11,733 nt of DNA, from NCBI GenBank assembly GCA_030054245.1, contig JASGCH010000025.1:1-11733 (forward strand), read 5' to 3'. The notes under the pieces were generated by a model that was not told the origin of the DNA, searched no databases, and saw only the letters and a program-made list of their open reading frames with translations. Positions 1 to 6,889 of this stretch are shown here, piece by piece. The first letter of the stretch is position 1, and every line of letters begins with the position of its first letter. Both the position numbers and the translations under genes were made by a program. This stretch comes from Gammaproteobacteria bacterium. GTDB taxonomy: Bacteria > Pseudomonadota > Gammaproteobacteria > Burkholderiales > Burkholderiaceae_C.

Positions 1-225
1 TTTGTCCATAAACATCGATAAACCTTTATCTAAATCCATTTGTAAAACTTGGATGCCGTTTTGTAAACAAGATAAAACTTTCGATGCGTCAAGTTCTATG
101 CCATAACCAATGCATTGTTTTTGTTTCTTTAATAAGGCTAGTTGATCGCCATTTCCACAACCTAAATCTAAAACCCGACTACCGAATGGTATCATATCAA
201 TGATGATTTGAGTTAAATCTTTCAT
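1..225 (-). CDS. metW: MetW, methionine biosynthesis methyltransferase-like protein (3' end outside window)
   Basis: Only the first 75 codons are present; the gene runs off the left edge. The start is the ATG at 225-223, which overlaps the metX stop as ATGA, so translation is probably coupled. The protein begins MKDLTQIIIDMIPFGSRVLD and continues with the Rossmann SAM-binding signature VLDLGCGNGD (about residues 18-27) and then GYGIELD, the acidic loop after strand 2. This is the characteristic N-terminus of MetW, a class I methyltransferase-fold protein that is almost always encoded directly after metX in proteobacteria and supports homoserine acylation. The family assignment is firm because both motif and synteny agree. 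Its exact biochemical role is less settled in general. Confidence 0.93.
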   Translation of the reverse strand, partial: MKDLTQIIIDMIPFGSRVLDLGCGNGDQLALLKKQKQCIGYGIELDASKVLSCLQNGIQVLQMDLDKGLSMFMDK

Positions 226-1352
226 AGCATGTTTTCTAAATAGGTTCGGACTAGGCTTAAATACATTTTATTATTGGATAAAAAAGCATCGTGTCCAGCT
301 TGGCTATCGATTTCAGCATAGGTTACATTTTTATTATTTTTAACCAGGGCAGATACTATTTCTAAACTTCTCTGGGGAGAAAAACGCCAGTCGGAACTAA
401 AGCTAACAACTAAAAAGTTGGCTTGTACATGGGATAAAGCTTGGGTTAGGTTTCCAGAATAATGTCTTGCTGGATCAAAGTAATCGAGTGCCCGAGTAAT
501 GAGGAGATACGAGTTGGCATCAAAGTACGAACTAAATTTTTCTGCTTGTGCTCGCAAGTAGCTTTCGACTTGAAATTCAATGTCTGAGATGGAAAATTTA
601 AAATTCTGTGGGGGAATTTTGGGTTCCTTTCTCAAGTTTCGTCCAAATTTAGATCGCATAGCATCTTCACTTAAGTAAGTGATATGCCCTAGCATTCTGG
701 CTATCCGTAGCCCTTTTTGGGGTGTCACCTTATTTTGGTAATAGTGACCTTCTAAAAAGTTTACATCGCTTAAAATAGCTTGTCTAGCCACTTCATTAAA
801 GGCAATATTTTCTGCGGTTAAATTGGCCGCACTGGCAATGAGTAAGGCATTGCGCACTTTGTGTGGGTATTGTAATGTCCAACTCAAGGCTTGCATTCCT
901 CCTAAACTACCTCCCATAGTCGCAGCTAGTTGCTCTATACCTAAACTTTGAATCAACAGATTCTGTACATGCACCCAATCTTCTACCGTTACAATCGGAA
1001 AATCCGCACCGTATTCAATTCCGGTGGCTGGGTTAATGTCTTGTGGACCGGTAGAGCCAAAACAAGAGCCGATATTATTGATTGAAATAACAAAAAAATG
1101 GTTGGTATCGAGTGCTTTTCCAGGGCCTATCATATTATCCCACCAACCTCGATTGGTTGTGTCGTGTAAGTAAGTACCTGCGGCGTGTTGTCCGGCGTTC
1201 AATGCGTGACAAATAAGTACTGCATTGGATTTAGTCGCGTTTAATTGTCCGTAAGTTTCATAAGCCACGCGATACTTTTCAAGCACAGCACCACACTGCA
1301 ACTGTAGAGGTGTATCAAAGTGCTTGTATTGCGTTTCTATAATAAGTTCCAT
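222..1352 (-). CDS. metX: MetX, homoserine O-acyltransferase (likely succinyltransferase type)
   Basis: A 376-residue alpha/beta-hydrolase-fold enzyme that activates homoserine at its hydroxyl group, the first committed step of methionine synthesis in the cytoplasm. The nucleophile elbow GGSLGGM places the catalytic Ser near residue 149; the triad is completed by Asp about 321 (SSDWRFSP) and His about 354 (AGHDAFL). The oxyanion-side motif HALNAGQHAAG and the WRFSP segment resemble the proteobacterial MetX group annotated as homoserine O-succinyltransferase (metXS) rather than classical acetyltransferases; this donor choice is inference. The start at 1352 gives the usual N-terminus, with an AGGG ribosome site about 8 nt upstream. 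It is directly followed by metW (ATGA overlap). A repeat element ends only about 20 bp upstream of the start, leaving little room for an independent promoter outside the element. Confidence 0.95.
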   Translation of the reverse strand: MELIIETQYKHFDTPLQLQCGAVLEKYRVAYETYGQLNATKSNAVLICHALNAGQHAAGTYLHDTTNRGWWDNMIGPGKALDTNHFFVISINNIGSCFGSTGPQDINPATGIEYGADFPIVTVEDWVHVQNLLIQSLGIEQLAATMGGSLGGMQALSWTLQYPHKVRNALLIASAANLTAENIAFNEVARQAILSDVNFLEGHYYQNKVTPQKGLRIARMLGHITYLSEDAMRSKFGRNLRKEPKIPPQNFKFSISDIEFQVESYLRAQAEKFSSYFDANSYLLITRALDYFDPARHYSGNLTQALSHVQANFLVVSFSSDWRFSPQRSLEIVSALVKNNKNVTYAEIDSQAGHDAFLSNNKMYLSLVRTYLENML

Positions 1353-1371
1353 CTATTACCCTAATGATAGA

Positions 1372-1541
1372 TAAGACTATTGCACCATCGGCTAGCGCCA
1401 CGGTTACACTGCCAAATTACTGCGTTATGCGGTACTCACCAGCGAATGATCATCTTCGGAAATGAAGCTGGGGGCGTTCCGCTCAAGCCTGGTAATTATG
1501 ACAGCTCACCGAGCGGCATAGCCGATGGTGCAACAGTCTTA
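1372..1541. repeat. Intergenic inverted-repeat element, copy A (type I core)
   Basis: A 170-bp palindromic element filling the metX/coxL-like gap. Its ends, 1372-1394 and 1519-1541, are inverted repeats that match at 22 of 23 positions (TAAGACTATTGCACC... against TAAGACTGTTGCACC...). Looser pairing continues inward through a GGTTACAC / GAGCTGTC region. A nested hairpin, CCAGC at 1439-1443 with GCTGG at 1467-1471, sits at the centre and contains ATCATCTTCGGAAATGA, which is shared with copy D. It looks more G+C-rich than the flanking genes. TA lies at both outer ends, which could be a TA target duplication, but other copies do not show this consistently. The right end supplies the TAA stop of the coxL-like gene. 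No protein is evident inside. It is probably a non-autonomous mobile element (MITE-like) or an extragenic palindrome. Confidence 0.85.
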
Positions 1542-3833
1542 GGCATGTAACAATTCCCACAATTGATTGGCGGTGATGGGTAATTGTAATTGACTAGCTA
1601 CATGGCCACGACCCTGTTGGTAAAGTGCATGAGCCACCGCATTAAATACGGCTGGCGTAGCTCCAATAGTACCTAACTCACCCACCCCTTTAACTCCCAG
1701 TATATTGGTCTTTGTTGGGTAGTTTTGGTTGGTATGAGTTATAAAATGACCAGACATACAATCCGCTCTAGGCGCACAATAATCCATCAAACTCCCCGTT
1801 AAATTTTGACCACTTTGAGAGTCGTAGATCACTTTTTCATACAAAGCTTGTCCAATGCCTTGAACGGCACCACCATCTAATTGCCCAGTTACTATCAATG
1901 GATTTACCACACGCCCTATATCATTGACTGAATAATAAGATAATATTTCCACTTGACCAGTCTCTGGGTCTAGCTCAATTTCACAAATATGGCATCCGTT
2001 AGGCCAAGTTGGTGCACTTGCCGAAGTAGTACTTTCTAATTGAATCACTTGGTTAGACTGTTTTTGAGCTAGATTCGACAAATTGGTTCGTATATCAGTT
2101 CCCTTAACGCTAAACTCACCTAGTTTATATTCCAAATCATCGATGGCAACTTCCAAATCTTCTGAGGCAAGTTTTTTAGTCTTTTCAAAGAGTTCAATAG
2201 CACCATTGAAAACCGCCGCTCCCCCTGTAAATAAGGATCTGGAACCCGCACTACCAAATCCATTTCCTTGGTCGGTGTCTCCCATAACGATGCGCACCTT
2301 GTCAATGGGTATCTGAAATATATCTACCACTAACTGAGCTAAGCTGGTGGCAATTCCTTGTCCCATTGGATTGACCGCGGTAAAAACTTCTACCTCTCCA
2401 TTGGATTTAATTTGAGCTTGAACGGTTTCAGTTAAGGCGTTTCCACCTGTCCATTCTAAGAAAGTGGCAATGCCAATGCCTCGCCACTTTCCTGGGGTGG
2501 CGTTTTTGCTGAGCAAATCATGCCAACTAGCCAAGGTTAAAGTTTGTTGTAAAATGGTTTCAAAATCGCCACAATCATACACCTTTCCCATAGCATTGGT
2601 GTAGGGCATTTGTTCGGGCTTGATAAAATTTCTTTGGCGTAAATAGATACGATCCATGCCAGTTTGTCTGGCGGCCTCATCAATCAATCGTTCAATATTG
2701 TAAATCGATTCCGGCCGGCCTGCCCCTCTATAAGCTCCCATCATGGAAGTGTGGGTGAGAACTGCTTGAAACTGAAAATCTATGAGGGGAATATCATAAA
2801 TGCTGGTTTGTACCCAAGGACCTATCATTAGAGGAATGGCAATGGCTGAAGCAGTCGGATAAGCTCCAACATTGGCTAACCCGCGTAACCTTAAAGCTAA
2901 AAATTTTCCATCTTCAGCGAGTGCTAATTCTAAATGGGAAGTAACATCTCGACCGTGAGCGCTAGATAAAAACTCTTCGTTTCGAAGGGCTACCCATTTT
3001 ACGGGTGTCCGTAAAACCCAAGTGCAATATGCCACTAAAACATCTTCAGGATAGCAACCCGTTTTCATACCAAATCCACCTCCGACATCGCCAACTATAA
3101 CGCGTACTTGATCCGTGGATAACCCAAGAATATGGCTGACTTGTGTACGCACCGCGGTGGGCATTTGGGAACCTAGGCGTATGGTTAAGCGTTCATTGTC
3201 TAAATAGGCTAACACCGATCTTGGTTCTATGCTGAGAGCACAAAGTCTTTGATGGACGATTTGCAGAGACACTTTGTGTTTGGCTTGCTGTATGACTTGC
3301 TCAGTAGCTTGTTCATCACCATATTGGGTGTAAGCAATACTATTCCCGGAGCTTACACCCACTTGTATAGAATCAGAATTTAAGGCTTCCAACACATCCA
3401 CCACACAGGGAAGTTCTTCTAGTTCTAATTCGATAGCATCGGTAGCATTCTTGGCTTGCGCCAAGCTCTCCGCCACAACTAAAGCAATACATTGCCCAAC
3501 ATACCTTACCGTATCTTGTGCCAACAGAAAATGTGGGGCCGTTTGAGAGTTCTTACCCTCTCTCGTTTTAAAGTTGGTAGGTTGTGGCAGGGGTTTAAGG
3601 TGCTGAATATCCTCGCCACACAGAACCAATTTGACGCCTGGCATAGATTTAGCATGGTCAGTGTTAATGCTGATGATTTTTGCGTGTGCTAATGGGGAGC
3701 GTAAAAAGCTTAAGTAAGCTTGATGGGGGAGCAAAAAATCGTCGGTAAATTGCCCCTTGCCAGTTAACAATAATTCATCTTCTAAGCGCTTTACCGCATT
3801 TCCACTGCCAAATCTTAATGGTAAGTCTTCCAT
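1539..3833 (-). CDS. Xanthine dehydrogenase-family molybdopterin-binding large subunit (CoxL-like, form II)
   Basis: 764 residues, the normal length for the large (Mo-cofactor) subunit of the xanthine oxidase / CO dehydrogenase family. It opens with RLEDELLLTGKGQFTDD, the start of the a/b hammerhead domain. It then shows GDVGGGFGMK (about 249-257), AYRGAGRPE (367-375), GQGIATS (491-497), GDTD (518-521) and GVGELGTIGATPA (716-728), whose Glu at about 719 is the catalytic base. AYRGAGR is the form-II loop; true CO-oxidising form-I enzymes have AYRCSFR. The substrate is therefore unknown, perhaps an aldehyde or N-heterocycle. These enzymes normally need an FAD subunit and a 2Fe-2S subunit, and neither is adjacent. 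The start is supported by AAAGG about 5 nt upstream. The TAA stop lies within repeat element A. The C-terminus has normal family length, so it is not visibly truncated. Confidence 0.9.
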   Translation of the reverse strand: MEDLPLRFGSGNAVKRLEDELLLTGKGQFTDDFLLPHQAYLSFLRSPLAHAKIISINTDHAKSMPGVKLVLCGEDIQHLKPLPQPTNFKTREGKNSQTAPHFLLAQDTVRYVGQCIALVVAESLAQAKNATDAIELELEELPCVVDVLEALNSDSIQVGVSSGNSIAYTQYGDEQATEQVIQQAKHKVSLQIVHQRLCALSIEPRSVLAYLDNERLTIRLGSQMPTAVRTQVSHILGLSTDQVRVIVGDVGGGFGMKTGCYPEDVLVAYCTWVLRTPVKWVALRNEEFLSSAHGRDVTSHLELALAEDGKFLALRLRGLANVGAYPTASAIAIPLMIGPWVQTSIYDIPLIDFQFQAVLTHTSMMGAYRGAGRPESIYNIERLIDEAARQTGMDRIYLRQRNFIKPEQMPYTNAMGKVYDCGDFETILQQTLTLASWHDLLSKNATPGKWRGIGIATFLEWTGGNALTETVQAQIKSNGEVEVFTAVNPMGQGIATSLAQLVVDIFQIPIDKVRIVMGDTDQGNGFGSAGSRSLFTGGAAVFNGAIELFEKTKKLASEDLEVAIDDLEYKLGEFSVKGTDIRTNLSNLAQKQSNQVIQLESTTSASAPTWPNGCHICEIELDPETGQVEILSYYSVNDIGRVVNPLIVTGQLDGGAVQGIGQALYEKVIYDSQSGQNLTGSLMDYCAPRADCMSGHFITHTNQNYPTKTNILGVKGVGELGTIGATPAVFNAVAHALYQQGRGHVASQLQLPITANQLWELLHA

Positions 3834-3857
3834 AATAACCTTTATTCATAGTAATAA

Positions 3858-3995
3858 TAAGACTATTGCACTCTGAGCTACAGCCACGGTTGTCCAATGA
3901 CTGCGTTACTGATGTTCCTTCGCTCGCTGGTCTCGCATATACTCAATATAAGACAGCTCACCGAGTTGGGGCGTAGCCGAGGGAGCAATAGTTTT
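3858..3995. repeat. Intergenic inverted-repeat element, copy B (distinct core)
   Basis: About 138 bp between the phaM-like and coxL-like genes. The left end TAAGACTATTGCAC and the right end, which read in reverse is AAAACTATTGCTCC, form the terminal inverted repeat. GCTAC near 3878 and GTAGC near 3973 extend the pairing. It shares CCAATGACTGCGTTA with the other copies and GACAGCTCACCGAG near the right end. The central part, including CCTTCGCTCGCTGG and TCGCATATACT, differs from copies A and D; TCGCATATACT recurs in copy C. The left end lies 25 bp upstream of the coxL-like start codon. The right end carries the last codons of a small minus-strand ORF. Confidence 0.78.
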
Positions 3996-4038
3996 GTAAT
4001 AGTATCGACCCTAATAGGCCAACAGTTGCGTTATTCAT
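3958..4038 (-). CDS. Putative 26-residue small ORF with very strong Shine-Dalgarno, or a gene remnant
   Basis: Just downstream of phaM, the minus strand reads AGGAGGTGAT (4055-4046), a near-complete complement of the 16S rRNA 3' end, followed 7 nt later by ATG at 4038-4036. The ORF begins MNNATVGLLGSILLQNY and stops at TGA (3960-3958) inside repeat element B, so its last 9 to 10 codons come from the element. No family is recognised. It may be a genuine small peptide, or the ribosome site and first codons of a gene whose remainder was replaced when the element inserted. Other genes in the window have much weaker ribosome sites, which makes this one stand out. There is no evidence that it is translated. 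Confidence 0.3.
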   Translation of the reverse strand: MNNATVGLLGSILLQNYCSLGYAPTR

Positions 4039-4045
4039 ACGATCA

Positions 4046-4055
4046 ATCACCTCCT
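4046..4055 (-). promoter_or_regulatory. Strong Shine-Dalgarno sequence AGGAGGTGAT
   Basis: Read on the minus strand, this is a ten-base match to the anti-Shine-Dalgarno complement, the strongest such site I see in the window. It sits 7 nt before an ATG at 4038 that opens the 26-codon ORF, and about 40 bp after the phaM-like stop codon. Confidence 0.5.
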
Positions 4056-4094
4056 GTTTTGCTTAGTGGCCGTTAAACAGGGGAAATCATCTCT

Positions 4095-4646
4095 CTACCC
4101 CTTTTTTTTCTTAGAAACCTTTGTATTTGTGGCGGGTGCCGCTGGACTTGTACTCGAAGAATCCTTCCCAGTAGATTGGCTTTGAACAGTATCAGTGACA
4201 ATCTGGCTAAATTGTTTAGCCACCGCATTCCACCAATCGATTGAGGGATGAGGGGTTTGTGGTAGAGCAGGCCATATCTTGGGGTGAATGGAGCTAGGTC
4301 CACCCTCGTTCCCTGAATCCATGGGTTTTTCTGTAGCGGCTGGTTTGATTCCTTCATCCCCGGGTGTCAGATTTTTTTTACCCATTTCTTCTTTAAAATT
4401 TTTTAAAGCTAGTAAAGTCATTTTTTGCACTTCCAAAGTTTGGATGGTCATTCCAATAGCTTGTTTATTTTGTTCTAACCAAAAATGTACCGCTTTTAAT
4501 TCGTTGATCCTTTTCTCCAATTCTTCAGGGTCGATGCTGGGCGTTAGCCAAGAAGCCATGCCTGCTTGATAAGTTTGGGTTAATTGCTTCATCCAATCGT
4601 TGTTTGGTACAAAATTGGCAAAGTCGAAATTGGGAATATTGACCAT
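4095..4646 (-). CDS. phaM: PhaM-like polyhydroxyalkanoate granule-associated regulatory protein
   Basis: 183 residues. Residues about 33-84 (WLTPSIDPEELEKRINELKA, then VHFWLEQN and IQTLEVQKMTLLALK) match the conserved helical core of the PhaM family. These betaproteobacterial proteins bind PHA synthase and DNA and link PHB granules to the nucleoid. The middle (about 90-135) is low-complexity and Pro/Gly-rich, followed by a short helical stretch WWNAVAKQFSQIVTDTVQ (138-155). The C-terminus is Ser/Ala/Pro-rich and ends in a basic KVSKKKKG tail, comparable to the Lys-rich DNA-binding tail of PhaM. The tail is encoded by an A8 run followed by GGGG. The start has only a weak ribosome site. No phaC or phasin gene is nearby, so the function rests on the family core alone. 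Repeat elements flank the gene on both sides. Confidence 0.75.
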   Translation of the reverse strand: MVNIPNFDFANFVPNNDWMKQLTQTYQAGMASWLTPSIDPEELEKRINELKAVHFWLEQNKQAIGMTIQTLEVQKMTLLALKNFKEEMGKKNLTPGDEGIKPAATEKPMDSGNEGGPSSIHPKIWPALPQTPHPSIDWWNAVAKQFSQIVTDTVQSQSTGKDSSSTSPAAPATNTKVSKKKKG

Positions 4647-4684
4647 GATAGGTTAAGAAAGTAAATAAGACTAAAGTAGGTATC

Positions 4685-4838
4685 AAGACGGTTGCACCGG
4701 TGCCGCGGTTGTCCAATGAATGCGTTATATAGGTATAGGTGCCTCAGTTCATTGCGCTATCCATTGCGCTTCCGCTCTCAGTTTCGCATATACTTTAACA
4801 GCTCACCGAGCGGCACCAGCCGATGGCGCAACAGTCTC
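4685..4838. repeat. Intergenic inverted-repeat element, copy C (type II core)
   Basis: About 154 bp filling the phaM/aspS gap. The left end is AAGACGGTTGCACC and the right end, read in reverse, is AGACTGTTGCGCCATCGGC. The left arm seems to lack about 9 bp (ATCGGCT) that the right arm has before GGTGCCGC. The core GTGCCTCAGTTCATTGCGC and CTATCCATTG is shared with copy F, and TCGCATATACT with copy B. The right end lies about 10 bp after the aspS stop. An extra TAAGACT at 4666-4672, 13 bp outside the left end, may be an older element end. Confidence 0.78.
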
Positions 4839-4847
4839 TATGATAGA

Positions 4848-6671
4848 CTAGTTGGCCAAGCGTATATGCAACTCTCTCAACTGTTTAGCATCAACCTTAG
4901 AAGGTGCTTCAGTTAATAAACATTGGGCTCTTTGAGTTTTTGGAAAAGCTATAACATCACGAATAGATTCAGCCTTTGTCATCAAGGTTACCAATCGATC
5001 GAGCCCTAAGGCTAATCCACCATGAGGGGGGGCACCGTATTGCAAAGATTTTAACAAGAAGCCAAATTGGCGGTTGGCGTCATCTTCACTTATTTTGAGA
5101 GCCCGAAAAACTTTTTGTTGAATGTTGGATTTGTGAATGCGTACCGATCCACCTCCTAATTCCCAGCCATTTAATACTATATCATAAGCTTTGGCTAAAC
5201 ATTTCTCTGGAGCAGATTCCAGCCAATCTTCGTGTCCCTCTTGGGGCGCTGTAAATGGGTGGTGGACTGAAACGAACCTCTTTTCGTCTGGGTCCCATTC
5301 AAACATAGGGAAATCGACAACCCATAATGGCTTCCACCCTTCAATAAATAAATTTCGCTTTTTGGCAAAATCACTTTTACCTATTTTCAGACGCAAAGCA
5401 CCTAAAGAATCGTAAACTATTTTACTCTCATCAGCTCCAAAAAATATAATATCTCCCGGTTGACTTGAAGTCCTTTGGAGGAGTTGTGTTAAAAACTGAG
5501 TAGATAAGTTTTTAACAATGGGAGACTGTAGTGCGTGGAGCGGAATACCGGTGTTCTGGAATAAGTCATCTGAAGCATGGTGTTCTGATTTAGAGTCAAA
5601 ATTTGAATTTATTTTTATCCAAGCCAAGCCTTTGGCTTTGTAAGATTTTACAAATTCGGTATATCCATCAATGTCACTACGACTTATTTCTAATCCCCCG
5701 TATGGAACGCGCATAGCCACTACTTTCCCGCTTTGGCTAGCTTTGGAAAATACCTGAAATTCCACATCTTTAGACAGATCAGTCATATCGGTGAGTTCAA
5801 TGGTTATTCTCAAATCAGGCTTATCGGAACCATATCTTGATAGAGACTCATGATAACTCATAACGGGAAATTCTCCGAGATCAATGTGCATGAGCTTGCG
5901 AAAAATATCGACGATCATGGTTTGGCAAATATGCCGGATGTCTTTCTCTGACAAAAATGAGGTTTCTATATCTATTTGGGTAAATTCAGGTTGTCTGTCT
6001 GCCCTTAAATCTTCATCGCGAAAGCACTTGGTAATTTGATAATATTTATCGAAGCCGGCAATCATCAACAATTGTTTAAATAATTGGGGTGATTGAGGTA
6101 AAGCATAAAAGTGCCCTTCATGTACTCGACTGGGTACTAAATAATCACGGGCACCCTCGGGAGTGCTTTTGGTTAACATGGGTGTTTCGATATCGATGAA
6201 TCCCTGTTCATCTAAGTACTTTCTAACTTCCTTAGTAACTTGGTGCCGTAACATCAAATTACCTTGCATGTAGGGGCGTCTTAAATCTAAAACCCGGTGT
6301 AATAACCGAGTAGATTCAGCTAAATGATCGTCGTCTAGGGCAAAAATAGGAGGGAGAGAAGGATTTAGTATTTCTAACGAGTGACACAAAACCTCGATAT
6401 ACCCAGACTGGATTTGAGTATTAATGGTGCCATCTGGACGCGGTCTGACCTCCCCGGTGACTTTCAGGCAATATTCTTGATGGAGCTTTTCCGCCTCAAC
6501 AAATACTTCTGGTAAATTAGGGTCACAGACTACTTGAATAATTCCATATCGATCTCTTAGATCTACAAAAATAACCCCGCCATGATCGCGCACTCGATTG
6601 ACCCAACCACACAGAACCACGGTTTGCTTAATTTGAGTTGTATCTATTTTTCCACAATAATTGGTTCGCAT
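4848..6671 (-). CDS. aspS: Aspartyl-tRNA synthetase, probably non-discriminating (Asp/Asn)
   Basis: A 607-residue bacterial-type class IIb aminoacyl-tRNA synthetase. The N-terminal OB-fold anticodon-binding domain begins CGWVNRVRDHGG. The catalytic domain has ETPMLTKSTPEGARDYLVPS (about 162-181), ALPQSPQLFKQLLM, motif 2 FRDEDLRADRQPEFTQ (217-232) and motif 3 GLALGLDR (552-559). The bacterial GAD insertion domain lies between motifs 2 and 3. His30 in RDHGG and Gly81 in RPDGTIN are at positions where non-discriminating enzymes carry His and Gly, so it may also form Asp-tRNA(Asn) for a GatCAB amidotransferase. That follows from family knowledge, not from anything else in this window. It is slightly longer than the E. 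coli enzyme (about 590). The start gives the canonical MRTNYCGKI N-terminus. No clear Shine-Dalgarno sequence precedes it; repeat element D ends about 36 bp upstream. Confidence 0.97.
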   Translation of the reverse strand: MRTNYCGKIDTTQIKQTVVLCGWVNRVRDHGGVIFVDLRDRYGIIQVVCDPNLPEVFVEAEKLHQEYCLKVTGEVRPRPDGTINTQIQSGYIEVLCHSLEILNPSLPPIFALDDDHLAESTRLLHRVLDLRRPYMQGNLMLRHQVTKEVRKYLDEQGFIDIETPMLTKSTPEGARDYLVPSRVHEGHFYALPQSPQLFKQLLMIAGFDKYYQITKCFRDEDLRADRQPEFTQIDIETSFLSEKDIRHICQTMIVDIFRKLMHIDLGEFPVMSYHESLSRYGSDKPDLRITIELTDMTDLSKDVEFQVFSKASQSGKVVAMRVPYGGLEISRSDIDGYTEFVKSYKAKGLAWIKINSNFDSKSEHHASDDLFQNTGIPLHALQSPIVKNLSTQFLTQLLQRTSSQPGDIIFFGADESKIVYDSLGALRLKIGKSDFAKKRNLFIEGWKPLWVVDFPMFEWDPDEKRFVSVHHPFTAPQEGHEDWLESAPEKCLAKAYDIVLNGWELGGGSVRIHKSNIQQKVFRALKISEDDANRQFGFLLKSLQYGAPPHGGLALGLDRLVTLMTKAESIRDVIAFPKTQRAQCLLTEAPSKVDAKQLRELHIRLAN

Positions 6672-6702
6672 AATTGATTTTTAACAAACTTAGATGGGTT
6701 CT

Positions 6703-6876
6703 AAAAAAAAGACTATTGCACCGACGGCTACGCCGCTGGTTACACTATCAAATGACTGCATGATGCGGTACGCACCAGCGAATAATCATCTTCGGAAATG
6801 ACGCTAGGGGCGACTGCTCCAGCCTTATACTTTGAAAGCTCACCGAGCGGCACCAGCCGATGGTGCAACAGTCTTA
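6703..6876 (-). terminator. Possible long-hairpin terminator formed by element D and its T8 tail
   Basis: Read on the minus strand, the terminal inverted repeats of element D can pair (GACTGTTGCACC with GGTGCAATAGTC). The pairing is followed directly by TTTTTTTT at 6710-6703. The position, between the DUF502 stop and the aspS start, fits a terminator for the sucC-sucD-fmdB-DUF502 run. The loop is about 120 nt long, much larger than in a standard intrinsic terminator, so efficiency is uncertain. Confidence 0.35.
6708..6876. repeat. Intergenic inverted-repeat element, copy D (type I core), terminator-like on the minus strand
   Basis: A 169-bp element upstream of aspS that aligns with copy A over its whole length. 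The left end AAAGACTATTGCACC and right end GGTGCAACAGTCTTA form inverted arms that match at about 18 of 23 positions. It shares GCGGTACGCACCAGCGAAT and ATCATCTTCGGAAATGA with copy A. On the minus strand the left arm ends in AGTC followed by eight T residues (6710-6703), so a transcript leaving DUF502 would fold into a long hairpin followed by a U tract. The right end is about 14 bp from the diverged copy E. Confidence 0.85.
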
Positions 6877-6889
6877 AAAATAGAAGGAG

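Noticed and set aside
1372..1541. Integron attC site
   Set aside because: The elements are imperfect palindromes of suitable length, but I see no RYYYAAC/GTTRRRY pair at the arms. Their terminal repeats are long and near-exact, and the flanking genes are housekeeping genes rather than cassettes.
4041..4060. 16S rRNA 3' end (TCACCTCCT on the plus strand)
   Set aside because: Only about ten bases match and no rRNA sequence precedes it; it is better explained as a Shine-Dalgarno site on the minus strand.
4073..4357. A 94-codon minus-strand ORF overlapping phaM
   Set aside because: It is an alternate frame of the phaM-like gene, which has the family core; this frame matches nothing recognisable.
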